From Bacteroidota bacterium (GTDB lineage: Bacteria; Bacteroidota; Ignavibacteria; Ignavibacteriales; Melioribacteraceae), in assembly GCA_023381535.1 (NCBI GenBank), contig JAMCSN010000229.1, positions 1,612-65,611 on the forward strand: a stretch of DNA of 64,000 nt, written 5' to 3'. The translations under genes and the position numbers were made by a program. Positions 53,492-62,933 of the stretch are shown here, piece by piece (within the stretch, counting starts at the first letter, position 1; each line of letters starts with the position of its first letter). The notes under the pieces are model-generated. The model searched no databases and was not told the origin of the DNA. It saw only the letters and a list, made by a program, of their open reading frames with translations.

Positions 53492-55330
53492 ATGAGAATG
53501 AATAGTTTTCGGAAAATATTTTTAATCATTGCGGTCTCAACCGTTTTTCTATCATCGTCGACATACGCGCAAAAGTTTTCTGCCACGGTTGATAAAACAA
53601 CGGTCGGTCAATACGATCAATTTCAGGTTTACTTTACTTTTGACGGCGGCGACATAAACGGGCTTAGCAATTTCAGACCTCCCGCGTTCGGCGGATTCCG
53701 AATTCTTAGCGGTCCCAACCAATCATCGAGCATGCAGATCATAAACGGTAAAGTTTCCGGTTCGATAACTTATTCATACATTTTGCAGCCGACCAACATT
53801 GGCAGTTATTCAATCGGCTCTGCATCGGTTGAATACGGAGGCAAATCCTACAACACAAATACGCTTAACGTTAAAGTTGAAAAAGGAACTCCGCAGCAGC
53901 AGAAAGAAAGTAACGGCGGATACTCGCAGCAGGAACTTGCAAAGAATGTTTTCATTATGGCTGAAGCAAATAAAACTAGAGCCGCGCTCGGCGAACAGAT
54001 TACGGTTACGTATAAGTTGTACACGAAGTTAAACATTGCTTCGCCGCAAATAACAAAACTTCCGTCGTACGAAGGATTCTGGGCGGAGGACCTCGGACCA
54101 ATTCAAAACATAAATTTTCAAGTCGGAATGTATAAGGGTGAACGATACCGAATGGCTGTGATTAAGCAAGTGGCGCTGTTTCCATCCAAGACGGGAACGC
54201 TTTCGGTTACTCCGTTTGAGCTGAACATACCGGTAATCGTTAAAAAGAAAAAAACCGGCAACGATGTTTTTGACGAGTTCTTCAACGATTCATTTTTCGG
54301 CAGAACTGAGACGGTGAATTATGATGCGAAGTCGAACACAATTAAAGTTGAAGTTGAACCGCTGCCTGCAAATGCGCCGGCGTCATTCAACGGTGCCGTT
54401 GGTAACTTTACGTTGAAAGCGGATCTAGATAAAACAAATGTTGTGACGAACGAAAGTCTTACGCTTCGGCTGACGATCGGCGGAAACGGAAACATCAAAT
54501 TGCTTAAAGCGCCGGAGCCGCAATTGCCGGCGGGATTTGATAAATATGAACCGAAGACAATCGACAACGTTAATCGCAACAGCGTTATCTCCGGTCAAAA
54601 AATTGTTGACTATTTAATAGTTCCCCGTTCGCCCGGTCAAAAAGAAATTCCTCCGGTTGAATTTACGTACTACAATCCTTCGAGCAGAAAATATGTTACG
54701 CTGAAGACTCAATCGTTCAAAATAAATGTCCGCCAGGGAGTGGGTGACAACAATGTTGCTTCCCAAAGTTTTTCAAAAGAAGATGTAAAACTTCTCAGCG
54801 AAGATATTAGGTATATCAAAACATCGGATTTCAAACTTGAACCGCGTCACGAAATTTCTTTGATCAAACCGTGGTTCTGGATTTCAGTTGTCGTTCCGTT
54901 TTTAGGATTGTTCGGCGCAGTTAGTTTTAAGAAGCGGCAAGATAAATTGTACGGAAACCTCCAACTGATGCGTTATCAAAAAGCGGAGAAAGCAGCTCGC
55001 AAGAGGTTGAAACTTTCTAAAGCCGCGTTGGATGGAGGAAAAATTTCAGAATTTTATTCCGAGCTATCGTTTGCATTGTTCGGATATCTTGAAGACAAGC
55101 TTGCAATTCAAAAATCGGAATTCACTCTTGAAGGCGCCGTCAACGAATTAACTTTTAAGAATGTTAATCAAGATTTAATTGACCGCGTTAAGCGCATTGC
55201 CGAAAAGTGCGAGTACGTTCGTTTTGCACCGCAAGGGGAAACGTCGGTGTCCGCTCAAGAAATTTACGATGAAGCTGTAAAAGTAATTGTAGAACTTGAT
55301 TCATCGATTGATACGAGGAAGAAACGATGA
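53492..55330 (+). CDS. batD: BatD family protein (oxygen tolerance)
   Basis: A 612-residue protein: signal peptide ('FLIIAVSTVFLSSSTYAQ'), tandem beta-sandwich BatD domains over about residues 25-440 ('TVDKTTVGQYDQFQVYFTFDG', 'KTRAALGEQITVTYKLYT', 'VTNESLTLRLTIGGNGNI'), one helix (about 459-478, 'PWFWISVVVPFLGLFGAVSF') and a cytoplasmic helical tail. BatD is thought to act with the VWA proteins in the envelope. It follows batC by 75 bp and overlaps batE by 4 bp. Confidence 0.93.
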   Translation: MRMNSFRKIFLIIAVSTVFLSSSTYAQKFSATVDKTTVGQYDQFQVYFTFDGGDINGLSNFRPPAFGGFRILSGPNQSSSMQIINGKVSGSITYSYILQPTNIGSYSIGSASVEYGGKSYNTNTLNVKVEKGTPQQQKESNGGYSQQELAKNVFIMAEANKTRAALGEQITVTYKLYTKLNIASPQITKLPSYEGFWAEDLGPIQNINFQVGMYKGERYRMAVIKQVALFPSKTGTLSVTPFELNIPVIVKKKKTGNDVFDEFFNDSFFGRTETVNYDAKSNTIKVEVEPLPANAPASFNGAVGNFTLKADLDKTNVVTNESLTLRLTIGGNGNIKLLKAPEPQLPAGFDKYEPKTIDNVNRNSVISGQKIVDYLIVPRSPGQKEIPPVEFTYYNPSSRKYVTLKTQSFKINVRQGVGDNNVASQSFSKEDVKLLSEDIRYIKTSDFKLEPRHEISLIKPWFWISVVVPFLGLFGAVSFKKRQDKLYGNLQLMRYQKAEKAARKRLKLSKAALDGGKISEFYSELSFALFGYLEDKLAIQKSEFTLEGAVNELTFKNVNQDLIDRVKRIAEKCEYVRFAPQGETSVSAQEIYDEAVKVIVELDSSIDTRKKR

Positions 55331-56094
55331 AAAAGAATTTTGTAATTACGCTTGCGATGATGATTCTATTCTTTCTTACCGGAAGGTTATTTGCTCAATC
55401 GCCGGATCAACTGATGCTGGATGCCAACAAGTTGTATCAAGAAGGGCAGTATGAAAACGCAATTCAATCATACCAAAAAATTCTTTCTCAAGGTTATGAA
55501 AGCGGTCCGCTCTATTTCAATCTTGGCAACTCCTATTTCAGAACCGGAAAACTCGGCTATGCAATTTACAATTACGAAAAAGGTTTGAAGCTCGATCCGA
55601 ACGACGACGACTTGATTTACAATTTGCGCATTGCCAATTCCAGAACCGTTGATAAAATTTCCGAACTGCCGAAACTGTTTATCATTTCATGGTGGGAAGG
55701 AATTGTTACGTCGCTGACAATCACCGGCTGGTCCGTGATGGTGATAGTATTTTATCTAATTCTAATTGCGAGCATTGCCGTTTATCTCTTGATTAGAAAA
55801 GCCCAACTTCAGCGGTTCGCATTCATGAGCGGTTCTCTTTCTCTCGCCATATTAATTCTTCTCAGCGTCATGCTTTTTTCACGAATCAATCGCGAAGCGT
55901 CGACGAATTACGGCATTCTTCTTTCGCCGAGTTATTCCGTTAAGGCTTCTCCCGATTTAAAAAGTAATGATGCATTCGTGATTCACGAAGGAATCAAATT
56001 CACAATCGAAGATCACGTCAGCGATTGGGATAAAATTCGTCTGGTTGACGGCAAAGTCGGCTGGGTCGAACGGAATTCAATTGGACAAATCTAA
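55327..56094 (+). CDS. batE: BatE-type TPR and SH3 domain membrane protein
   Basis: A 255-residue protein with signal peptide ('MMILFFLTGRLFAQ'), TPR repeats at about 25-95 ('DANKLYQEGQYENAIQSYQKIL', 'YFNLGNSYFRTGKLGYAIYNYEKGL'), two membrane helices (about 125-185) and a C-terminal SH3b-like domain ('VKASPDLKSNDAFVIHEGIKFTI', 'DWDKIRLVDGKVGWVERN'). The start overlaps the batD stop by 4 bp. It is the last gene of the Bat operon. Confidence 0.9.
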   Translation: MKKNFVITLAMMILFFLTGRLFAQSPDQLMLDANKLYQEGQYENAIQSYQKILSQGYESGPLYFNLGNSYFRTGKLGYAIYNYEKGLKLDPNDDDLIYNLRIANSRTVDKISELPKLFIISWWEGIVTSLTITGWSVMVIVFYLILIASIAVYLLIRKAQLQRFAFMSGSLSLAILILLSVMLFSRINREASTNYGILLSPSYSVKASPDLKSNDAFVIHEGIKFTIEDHVSDWDKIRLVDGKVGWVERNSIGQI

Positions 56095-56172
56095 TACTGC
56101 GGAATTACCATAGTCTAGTGAACCATTCGGCTTTTTATTCTGTTCTTATCTTAGTCAGATGAAAGGGTAGAA

Positions 56173-56472
56173 ATGAAAAAGCTATATGTATTCGCGATTG
56201 TTGCTGTTTTCAGTTTTGTGTTCATCGGCAGCGAAGCAAGTGATTCATCACCGAAGTTTAATAGCAAATCGAACTGTCCTTACTTAAATCAGATTCAGCA
56301 AGAACATGGCGCCAATGTTTGTCCTTACGCAGACCATCAAGGCAAATCGAATGGCTGTGAATGCCCTTATCACAACAATATGCAAAAAGGTTCAGAATCC
56401 GAGTGCCCATACTTGAACGGAAAGATCGAAAAAGTAAACGTAACACACGTTATTAATTTTATCGGTACATGA
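56173..56472 (+). CDS. Small secreted protein with CPY motifs
   Basis: A 99-residue exported protein with signal peptide ('LYVFAIVAVFSFVFIGSEAS'). The mature part holds four Cys-Pro-Tyr motifs (at C35, C50, C64 and C78) plus C62, spaced 12-15 residues apart, in otherwise polar Asn/Gln/His-rich sequence. The regular cysteines suggest metal binding, disulfides or cofactor ligation; I do not recognise the family. AAAGGG precedes the ATG, and a terminator follows. It lies 78 bp after the Bat operon. Confidence 0.72.
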   Translation: MKKLYVFAIVAVFSFVFIGSEASDSSPKFNSKSNCPYLNQIQQEHGANVCPYADHQGKSNGCECPYHNNMQKGSESECPYLNGKIEKVNVTHVINFIGT

Positions 56473-56502
56473 TTTTTTTACCGGACAAAAAATTATAAAT
56501 TG

Positions 56503-56524
56503 GGCAGTGAGAACTGCCTTTTTT
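56503..56524 (+). terminator. Terminator after the CPY protein gene
   Basis: GGCAGT-GAGA-ACTGCC followed by TTTTTT. It covers the GTG at 56507, so that codon is not a credible start for the protease gene; ATG 56531 is preferred. Confidence 0.9.
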
Positions 56525-56530
56525 ATTGCC

Positions 56531-57640
56531 ATGAAATCTGAAGCTAAAAAATATAACAACATAAAATTAGCAATCGGCATTACCGAAGCCGTGATGTCGT
56601 TTGTTCTACTCGTGCTTTTTGTATGGCTCGGTTACAGCGCCAAACTGGAAAGTCTTATCAGAAATTTTGTCGGCAACGATTACCTGGTGCTCGGCATCTT
56701 TGTATTGGCGCTCGGAATGTTATCGGCAATACTTTTCTCGCCGTTCAGTTATTACACAGATTATTATTTGGAACACAAGTACAATCTCTCCAATCAAACA
56801 TTCGGCAAATGGATCTGGGAAGGTGCCAAAGGCGCGTTTGTAGGAATTCTTATCGGCATACCTATTCTAGCCGCATTCTTTTTTGTGATAAGGGAATTCG
56901 GAATACTTTGGTGGCTTCCGTTCGGAACCATTTTGTTTGTCTTCTCCGTAGTGCTCGCGCAAATAGTTCCGATATTAATTCTTCCGTTGTTTTACAAAGT
57001 AACCCCGTTAGAAAACGAATCCCTCAAAGAGAAGATTGTTTTACTTTTTGCAAATGCGAATCTGAAAGTGAGCAATGTTTTCAAATTCAACATGAGCAAG
57101 AACACGAAGAAAGCGAATGCGGCATTTACCGGACTTGGTAAAACAAAACGCATTCTTCTCGGTGATACATTGCTTGATAGTTATTCCGAAGACGAAATTG
57201 AAACTGTCATCGCGCACGAACTCGGCCATTACAAAAAGAAACATATCATCAAGAACTTATTCATTGGAGCGTTCTCGAGCTTTCTAATCTTCTTCTTGAT
57301 TGCGCACCTTCACGGCATCACATTAAAATGGTTCGGCTTCAATGAAATTACACAGATCGCTTCTTTTCCTGTCTTGGTAATTTGGGCGTCGTTGATAGGA
57401 TTGATTCAAAAGCCGCTCTCAAATTTTATCTCTCGAAAGTTTGAGTATGAAGCCGATCAGTATGCGGTAGTTTCAACAAAGAAGCCGGAAGAGTTTGTAA
57501 ACACGCTTGAAAAACTAACCGACCAAAATCTTGGCGATAAAGAACCGCACCCGTTCGTTGAATGGTTTTTCTACAGTCATCCTTCAATAAAAAACAGAAT
57601 CAAAAATATCCGCGCCGAAAGTGTGCGCTTACATAATTAA
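56531..57640 (+). CDS. M48 metallopeptidase, Ste24/CAAX protease-like
   Basis: A membrane zinc protease of about 369 residues. Several N-terminal helices ('AVMSFVLLVLFVWLGYSAKL', 'YLVLGIFVLALGMLSAILF', 'FVGILIGIPILAAFFFVI') precede the zinc motif 'TVIAHELGHYKKKH' (HExxH) and the third ligand region 'FEYEADQYAVVSTK'. 'YYLEHKYNLSNQTFGKWIWEG' is typical of Ste24-type enzymes, which in bacteria probably act in membrane protein quality control. The start is set by the terminator just upstream of ATG 56531. Confidence 0.92.
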   Translation: MKSEAKKYNNIKLAIGITEAVMSFVLLVLFVWLGYSAKLESLIRNFVGNDYLVLGIFVLALGMLSAILFSPFSYYTDYYLEHKYNLSNQTFGKWIWEGAKGAFVGILIGIPILAAFFFVIREFGILWWLPFGTILFVFSVVLAQIVPILILPLFYKVTPLENESLKEKIVLLFANANLKVSNVFKFNMSKNTKKANAAFTGLGKTKRILLGDTLLDSYSEDEIETVIAHELGHYKKKHIIKNLFIGAFSSFLIFFLIAHLHGITLKWFGFNEITQIASFPVLVIWASLIGLIQKPLSNFISRKFEYEADQYAVVSTKKPEEFVNTLEKLTDQNLGDKEPHPFVEWFFYSHPSIKNRIKNIRAESVRLHN

Positions 57641-57686
57641 TTTTTATAGTTATATTTGCACTGAACTAACAAAAGAATAATTGTTG

Positions 57687-58952
57687 ATGGTGCAAATTAC
57701 CAAGGGACTTGGTATCGTAAGTGTATGTATTCTTCTTACAATTACGGGCTGTTCATTTGATAAGCCGAATCCTTCGCAGCCGATTGTTGTTGATAAAACA
57801 GTTCCAAACACACCTCAGCCAAGTAATAGTACAACTGATTTGCCTTTATCGGTTGGTTTAAGCTGGCAGTGCGATAACGCGGTTTCGTTCGACGTTTATT
57901 TGGATACTCAAAATCCGCCGCAGAGATTAATTAATTTGAACAATGTAACAAAATCTTATATCATCTCTAATCTTTCTTACGGGACGACCTATTATTGGCA
58001 AGTGTTTGCAAATTATTCAGATGGAACAAGAAAAGCCGGACCGGTTTGGTCGTTTACAACCACTCAGAATGTAAATCCGAGCGTAAGCGGATATGTAATG
58101 TATCTGAATTCGGTGACGACACAGCTTCCGAATACCGTGAACGCAATGTTTCAAGTTGTAGATATGACAAACCGCGGCGTAACAAATCTTGACTCAACTT
58201 ATTTTGATGTTTATGAAGATGGTGCGCCGTTATCTGTTTCTGAAGCAAAACTATCCATCAAGAAGCGAACGCAAGTTCCATACAAGATCAGAACCGTTCT
58301 GATGCTGGACAACAGCACGAGTCTTAACGCTGAGATCAACCAGATTCGAATTGCTGCTTCAAATTTTGTGAAGAATATTCTACCCAATCAAGAAGTTGCC
58401 GTTTACCAGTTCTCTGAAAAAATTGAAATGCTTCACGATTTTACCGATAACAAGGACACGCTTCTTGCGGCACTGAACAGATACCAGCTTGGGGTTTCTT
58501 CGACTGATTTTTACGGTGCGGTGATCAAGGGCGCATCGCTGTGGGCTGATAGATACACGCCAAACGATATTGTTCAAGGTTCGATGATTGTTTTTACCGA
58601 CGGTCACGATACACAAGGCTCTCACACTTTGGCGGAAGCGCTGAATGCAGTTTCCAACAGGTATGTTTACACTCTTGGATTGGGCGCAGAAATTCAACCG
58701 GATATTTTAATGGCTATCGGAACCGCCGGTTACTTTCTTATCTCGGATATCTCACAGCTTGACGCGCAATTTGTAAATATTCAATCGGCTATTTTAAATT
58801 ATGCCAACAGTTTTTATCAACTTAGTTATAAAAGTCCAAAACGCGGAAACGAAAATCATCAATTGATGATTCGAATAAAAAATAATTCTTATTCCGGCAT
58901 AGGGTCGTACATACAAGGAACTTACAGCAGCGCCGGTTTCTATACACCATAA
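57687..58952 (+). CDS. Lipoprotein with fibronectin-like and VWA domains
   Basis: A surface or periplasmic lipoprotein of about 421 residues (lipobox 'ILLTITGCSF'). A fibronectin-type-III-like domain (about 45-125, 'DLPLSVGLSWQC', 'TYYWQVFANYSDGTRKAGPVWSF') is followed by a VWA domain (about 200-400) with MIDAS 'VLMLDNSTSLNAEI', 'VYQFSEKIEMLHDFT' and 'VFTDGHDTQG'. A protein- or metal-binding role is inferred. TTG codons at 57681 and 57684 are alternative starts. Confidence 0.85.
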   Translation: MVQITKGLGIVSVCILLTITGCSFDKPNPSQPIVVDKTVPNTPQPSNSTTDLPLSVGLSWQCDNAVSFDVYLDTQNPPQRLINLNNVTKSYIISNLSYGTTYYWQVFANYSDGTRKAGPVWSFTTTQNVNPSVSGYVMYLNSVTTQLPNTVNAMFQVVDMTNRGVTNLDSTYFDVYEDGAPLSVSEAKLSIKKRTQVPYKIRTVLMLDNSTSLNAEINQIRIAASNFVKNILPNQEVAVYQFSEKIEMLHDFTDNKDTLLAALNRYQLGVSSTDFYGAVIKGASLWADRYTPNDIVQGSMIVFTDGHDTQGSHTLAEALNAVSNRYVYTLGLGAEIQPDILMAIGTAGYFLISDISQLDAQFVNIQSAILNYANSFYQLSYKSPKRGNENHQLMIRIKNNSYSGIGSYIQGTYSSAGFYTP

Positions 58953-58967
58953 AGGCAAAATGAAATT

Positions 58968-59261
58968 ATGGCAGTGACAAAAAAAGATGTAGAGCATATA
59001 GCAAATCTTGCAAGACTAAAGTTTAATGACGCCGAGTTGGAAAACTATACCCATCAGTTGAATGACATTTTAAAGTATGTTGAGAAACTCAACGAACTGA
59101 ACACCGACGATGTTGAACCGTTATCGCATCCGGTTGAAAATGCAAATGTCTTTCGCGAAGATAAATTGAAGCAGTCAATTTCAACTGAGGACGCTCTTAA
59201 GAACGCACCTAATCGCACGGACGAATTTTTCAAAGTTCCGAAAGTTATCAACCAAGACTAA
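58968..59261 (+). CDS. gatC: Asp-tRNA(Asn)/Glu-tRNA(Gln) amidotransferase subunit C
   Basis: GatC, the small subunit that holds GatA and GatB together. The 97-residue protein has the family sequence 'VTKKDVEHIANLARLKFNDAELENY', 'LNDILKYVEKLNELNTDDVEPLSH' and ends 'RTDEFFKVPKVI'. It is separate from gatB in this genome. kdsB follows within 12 bp. Confidence 0.95.
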   Translation: MAVTKKDVEHIANLARLKFNDAELENYTHQLNDILKYVEKLNELNTDDVEPLSHPVENANVFREDKLKQSISTEDALKNAPNRTDEFFKVPKVINQD

Positions 59262-59272
59262 ACTACTTGCCT

Positions 59273-60040
59273 ATGATTGTTGGAATTATACCGGCTAGAT
59301 TTGCATCATCACGATTAATGGGAAAACCGCTCGCTGATATCGGTGGCAAACCGATGATTCAGCATACTTACCATAGCGCTAAGAAATCCAAACTGCTGGA
59401 TAAAGTTATAATTGCCGTTGACGACGATAAAGTTTACCGCGTCGTCAAAGATTTCGGCGCGGAAGTTTACATGACGCCGAAAAACTGCACGAGCGGTTCC
59501 GACAGAATCGCATTGGTAGCACAACAGATTCAAGATGCTGCGATAATTGTGAACATACAAGGAGATGAGCCGTTCATAAAGGGCAAAATGATCGATCAAG
59601 CGATAGAGCCGCTGTTGTTTGATAAAAAAGTTTCCGTTTCAACCCTTGCAAGAAGAATTACGAACGTGGAGGAGATGAAATCTCCCTCGGTTGTTAAAGT
59701 TGTGTTCGATTATAACAACTTTGCGCTTTACTTTTCACGTTCGCCGATACCGTTTGTGCGCGACGCAAAATCCAATCTCGAGAAAATTCAATCTGCAGAA
59801 ATTTATAAACACATCGGGCTTTACGTTTACCGCCGCGAAGCATTGCTAAAATTCACCAATCTAAAACCGACCGACCTTGAGCAAATTGAAAAATTGGAAC
59901 AGCTGCGGTTCCTCGAAAACGGGATGCGCGTTAAAATAGTTTATACCGAGTATGATAGTTTATCGGTTGATACTCCAAAGGATTTGGAACTTGCCAGAAG
60001 ATTTTACGAACGGCAATCCAAGCCGCAAAATAAAAGGTAA
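59273..60040 (+). CDS. kdsB: 3-deoxy-manno-octulosonate cytidylyltransferase
   Basis: Activates KDO with CTP to CMP-KDO for lipid A-core synthesis, in the cytoplasm. Family motifs: 'IIPARFASSRLMGKPL' at the N-terminus, 'VIIAVDDDKV', 'CTSGSDRIA', 'NIQGDEPFI' and 'HIGLYVYRREALLKF'. ATG 59273 fits the usual start (MIVGIIPARF); TTG 59267 is possible. About 255 residues, normal length. It indicates an LPS-bearing outer membrane together with kdsA. Confidence 0.95.
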   Translation: MIVGIIPARFASSRLMGKPLADIGGKPMIQHTYHSAKKSKLLDKVIIAVDDDKVYRVVKDFGAEVYMTPKNCTSGSDRIALVAQQIQDAAIIVNIQGDEPFIKGKMIDQAIEPLLFDKKVSVSTLARRITNVEEMKSPSVVKVVFDYNNFALYFSRSPIPFVRDAKSNLEKIQSAEIYKHIGLYVYRREALLKFTNLKPTDLEQIEKLEQLRFLENGMRVKIVYTEYDSLSVDTPKDLELARRFYERQSKPQNKR

Positions 60041-60117
60041 AACTTCGATTGTCTTTTCATCAAACCCGTATTATTTTTAACCAAGTTAAAATATGCAGCT
60101 AAAGTTTGGGAGAAGAA

Positions 60118-60525
60118 ATGGAAAGAAAAATTAGAGTGCTGGTTGCTAAAGCGGGATTGGACGGACACGACCGGGGCGCAAAAGTTGTTGCCGCCGCGCT
60201 TCGAGATGCCGGTATGGAAGTGATTTACACAGGACTGCGTCAAACTCCGGAGATGATTGTTGAAGCGGCAATCCAGGAAGACGTTGATGCAATCGGTATT
60301 AGTATTTTATCCGGTGCGCACATGACAATTTTTCCGCGCATAATGAATTTGATGAAAGATAAAAGCGTGGACGATATTTTACTGTTCGGCGGCGGTATCA
60401 TACCCGAAGACGATCTCAAAAAGTTAAAAGAAATCGGCGTAGGTGAATTGTTCACGCCGGGTACCTCGACCGTTGAAATAGTTAAGTTCTTAAGAGACTG
60501 GGCTGAAAAGCATCCGAGAAATTAG
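60118..60525 (+). CDS. Cobalamin-binding domain protein (methylmalonyl-CoA mutase C-terminal type)
   Basis: A stand-alone B12-binding protein of about 135 residues, like the small subunit or C-terminal domain of acyl-CoA mutases. The DxHxxG cobalamin motif is seen in '[16 protein letters not shown]', with '[16 protein letters not shown]' and '[11 protein letters not shown]'. The large mutase subunit is not in the window. GGGAGAAG lies just before ATG 60118, which I prefer to the TTG at 60106. Confidence 0.92.
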   Translation: MERKIRVLVAKAGLDGHDRGAKVVAAALRDAGMEVIYTGLRQTPEMIVEAAIQEDVDAIGISILSGAHMTIFPRIMNLMKDKSVDDILLFGGGIIPEDDLKKLKEIGVGELFTPGTSTVEIVKFLRDWAEKHPRN

Positions 60526-60536
60526 CCCTTCGACTC

Positions 60537-60558
60537 ATAAATTCGTCGCCGAATTTAT
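60537..60558. repeat. Hairpin within an intergenic repeat-like stretch
   Basis: ATAAATTCG-TCGC-CGAATTTAT is a perfect 9-bp stem with a 4-base loop, set in CCCTTCGACTC...CTCAGGAC words that resemble common intergenic repeats. It is 12 bp past the B12-binding gene and lacks a T-run. Confidence 0.5.
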
Positions 60559-60660
60559 TCTCTCAGGACTTAGTAGTGAGTGAGCACATTTCATTTATAA
60601 ATAATAAATAGATAAGTGTAATGCGAATCGAAGTACTAAGAACCGGAATTTTCTGTTATT

Positions 60661-60686
60661 GCCTCCGAGAAATCGGGGGCTTTTTT
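60661..60686 (+). terminator. Terminator before the acyltransferase gene
   Basis: GCCTCCGA and TCGGGGGC pair (8 bp, one G-T) around GAAA, followed by six T. It ends the gatC-kdsB-B12 run. Confidence 0.9.
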
Positions 60687-60764
60687 GTTTTGGGAAGGAT
60701 TTACTCATTTTAATAAATGTGATTCTTTAGTTATTTTTGCTTTTAAAATAAGAGGTAGTTTTAG

Positions 60765-61871
60765 TTGTCAACAGGTTATCGCAAGAGAATTATTTTCTTA
60801 GATTTAATGCGCGCCATGGCTGTTTTGATGATGGTGCAAGGTCACACAATCGATACATTTTTAGGCGATCAATACAGAACGTTTGATTCGTCTATGTATG
60901 ATGTTTGGCTTACCATACGCGGTTTTACCGCACCGATATTTATGTTTACCTCCGGTGTTGCGTTTACATATCTGTTGAAATCTTATTCACAGCCGTTTTT
61001 TGAAAACCCAAGGGTTGCAAAAGGATTCAGAAGGTTTCTCGTTCTTGTATTGATCGGTTACTTATTGCGTTTTCCAACACCGCGCATGTTCGATTTCAGC
61101 CAGGTCACTCGTTATCAATGGCTTACATTTTTCACGGTTGATGCGCTGCATTTAATCGGCGTCGGTCTATTTTTGATTTTGCTCTTAACATACATCGCAG
61201 AACGATATCGTTTGAATGAGTATCCGGTTTTTCTTGTTGGAGTGATTTTCTTTTTTGCCGCATACCGTTTTACTGAATCGATTAACTGGGCAAACCATTT
61301 ACCGATTCCTTTTGCCGCGTACTTTTATCAAGGCACCGGATCGTTATTCCCGATTTTCCCGTGGGCAGGTTACGTAATTGCCGGCGGAATCTTGGGAATG
61401 TATCTGGCGAAAAATCCCGAATGCTACCTTTCACCGAAATTCAGTTACAAACTTTTTGCAGTAGGCGGGTTCCTTATTTTTATTTCATACTTGGTCAACC
61501 TCGCAAATCATTCTGTCTTCGGTGACAACAAAGAATTTCTTTCGGATACGGTTTCTTTAGTTTATTACAGGTTGGGAATTGTCCTGGCTCTTAATGGTGC
61601 GATGGCATTAATTTCAATGCAGCTCAAAACGATACCGGACATTGTTCAGCAAGTGGGTAAAAATACTCTGCTCATTTACGTCGTACACATTATAATTCTT
61701 TACGGCAGTGCATGGATACCCGGTTTTGGAATGTTTTATCCAAAGTCATTAAATGCTGTCGGCTCAGTATCGGCGGCAATTTTATTGATTATATTAATGG
61801 TAGGAATGGTAGCCGTAGTTGAAAAACTTAAGACAATGAAAAAACGCAAGCTTGCGGCAGTTGAAGTTTAA
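60765..61871 (+). CDS. HGSNAT/DUF1624-type membrane acyltransferase-like protein
   Basis: A 368-residue integral membrane protein of the heparan-alpha-glucosaminide N-acetyltransferase catalytic-domain family (DUF1624). It begins 'RIIFLDLMRAMAVLMMVQGHTID' with the conserved His, then 'TIRGFTAPIFMFTSGVAFTYLL', and has about ten helices. Such proteins move acetyl groups across membranes to sugars; the bacterial substrate is unknown. TTG start with AGAGG upstream. It is followed by ruvB 15 bp later. Confidence 0.85.
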   Translation: MSTGYRKRIIFLDLMRAMAVLMMVQGHTIDTFLGDQYRTFDSSMYDVWLTIRGFTAPIFMFTSGVAFTYLLKSYSQPFFENPRVAKGFRRFLVLVLIGYLLRFPTPRMFDFSQVTRYQWLTFFTVDALHLIGVGLFLILLLTYIAERYRLNEYPVFLVGVIFFFAAYRFTESINWANHLPIPFAAYFYQGTGSLFPIFPWAGYVIAGGILGMYLAKNPECYLSPKFSYKLFAVGGFLIFISYLVNLANHSVFGDNKEFLSDTVSLVYYRLGIVLALNGAMALISMQLKTIPDIVQQVGKNTLLIYVVHIIILYGSAWIPGFGMFYPKSLNAVGSVSAAILLIILMVGMVAVVEKLKTMKKRKLAAVEV

Positions 61872-61886
61872 TCCACGAGGTTAATA

Positions 61887-62918
61887 GTGAAACGAAAATC
61901 GGAAAACCTAAATCCAATTGTTTCGGATGACGAGAAAAGATTTGAGTTTTCACTTAGACCGAAAACATTCGGCGATTTTACAGGCCAATCGAAAATAACC
62001 GACAATCTAAAAGTCTTTATCGGCGCCGCAAAAAAAAGAAATGAAGGACTCGATCACGTTCTGTTAACCGGTCCTCCCGGACTTGGTAAAACCACGCTCG
62101 CTTACATCATTGCAAATGAACTCGGCGTACGGATCAAAGTTTCATCCGGTCCTGTACTGGAAAAACCGGGCGACCTTGCCGGCTTGCTTACAAACCTTGA
62201 AGAAAAATCGGTTCTGTTCATCGATGAGATTCATCGCCTGAGTCCGGTTGTGGAAGAATACTTATATTCTGCAATGGAAGATTACAAACTTGATATTATG
62301 ATAGACAGCGGACCCAACGCGCGCACTGTTCAGATAAAACTTCCGCGTTACACATTGATAGGCGCCACGACGCGTGCGGGTTTGCTAACCGCACCGTTAA
62401 GAGACCGGTTCGGAATTAAATCGCGTCTCGATTATTATGAAAGTAGTTTGATCGATAAAATTATTCATCGTTCTGCTGGATTACTTGATATCAAGATTGA
62501 TGAGACTGCCGCTAAAGAATTAGCGAAGCGTTCTCGCGGCACTCCGCGTATTGCAAATAGATTGCTGAGACGAACTAGAGACTTCGCCGATTTTGAAAAC
62601 AAGAAGACCATCGACTTAGAAATTACACAGAAGGCATTGGACTCGCTGGAGGTAGATGAATTCGGTCTTGATGAAATGGATAAAGAAATTATTCTCACCA
62701 TTATCGAAAAATTCAGCGGCGGACCGGTTGGATTAAATACTTTATCTGTTGCAGTGAACGAAGACGCCGGAACAATCGAAGAAGTTTATGAGCCGTTTTT
62801 GATTCAGCAAGGATTTATTCAACGCACGCCGCGCGGCAGAGAAGCAACTGATTTGGCTTATATCCGGTTTAACAAAAAACGCGGCAAGATTAAAGATCAA
62901 GAAACATTGTTTGAATAA
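61887..62918 (+). CDS. ruvB: Holliday junction branch migration helicase RuvB
   Basis: The AAA+ motor that, with RuvA, drives branch migration of Holliday junctions. The 343-residue protein shows '[15 protein letters not shown]', Walker A '[12 protein letters not shown]', Walker B '[18 protein letters not shown]', '[17 protein letters not shown]' and the winged-helix C-terminus '[12 protein letters not shown]'. GTG start with CGAGG upstream. Confidence 0.97.
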   Translation: MKRKSENLNPIVSDDEKRFEFSLRPKTFGDFTGQSKITDNLKVFIGAAKKRNEGLDHVLLTGPPGLGKTTLAYIIANELGVRIKVSSGPVLEKPGDLAGLLTNLEEKSVLFIDEIHRLSPVVEEYLYSAMEDYKLDIMIDSGPNARTVQIKLPRYTLIGATTRAGLLTAPLRDRFGIKSRLDYYESSLIDKIIHRSAGLLDIKIDETAAKELAKRSRGTPRIANRLLRRTRDFADFENKKTIDLEITQKALDSLEVDEFGLDEMDKEIILTIIEKFSGGPVGLNTLSVAVNEDAGTIEEVYEPFLIQQGFIQRTPRGREATDLAYIRFNKKRGKIKDQETLFE

Positions 62919-62933
62919 AAAATAGAAGCGTAT

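Noticed and set aside
56507..56530. GTG start for the Ste24-like protease
   Set aside because: It falls inside a rho-independent terminator hairpin.
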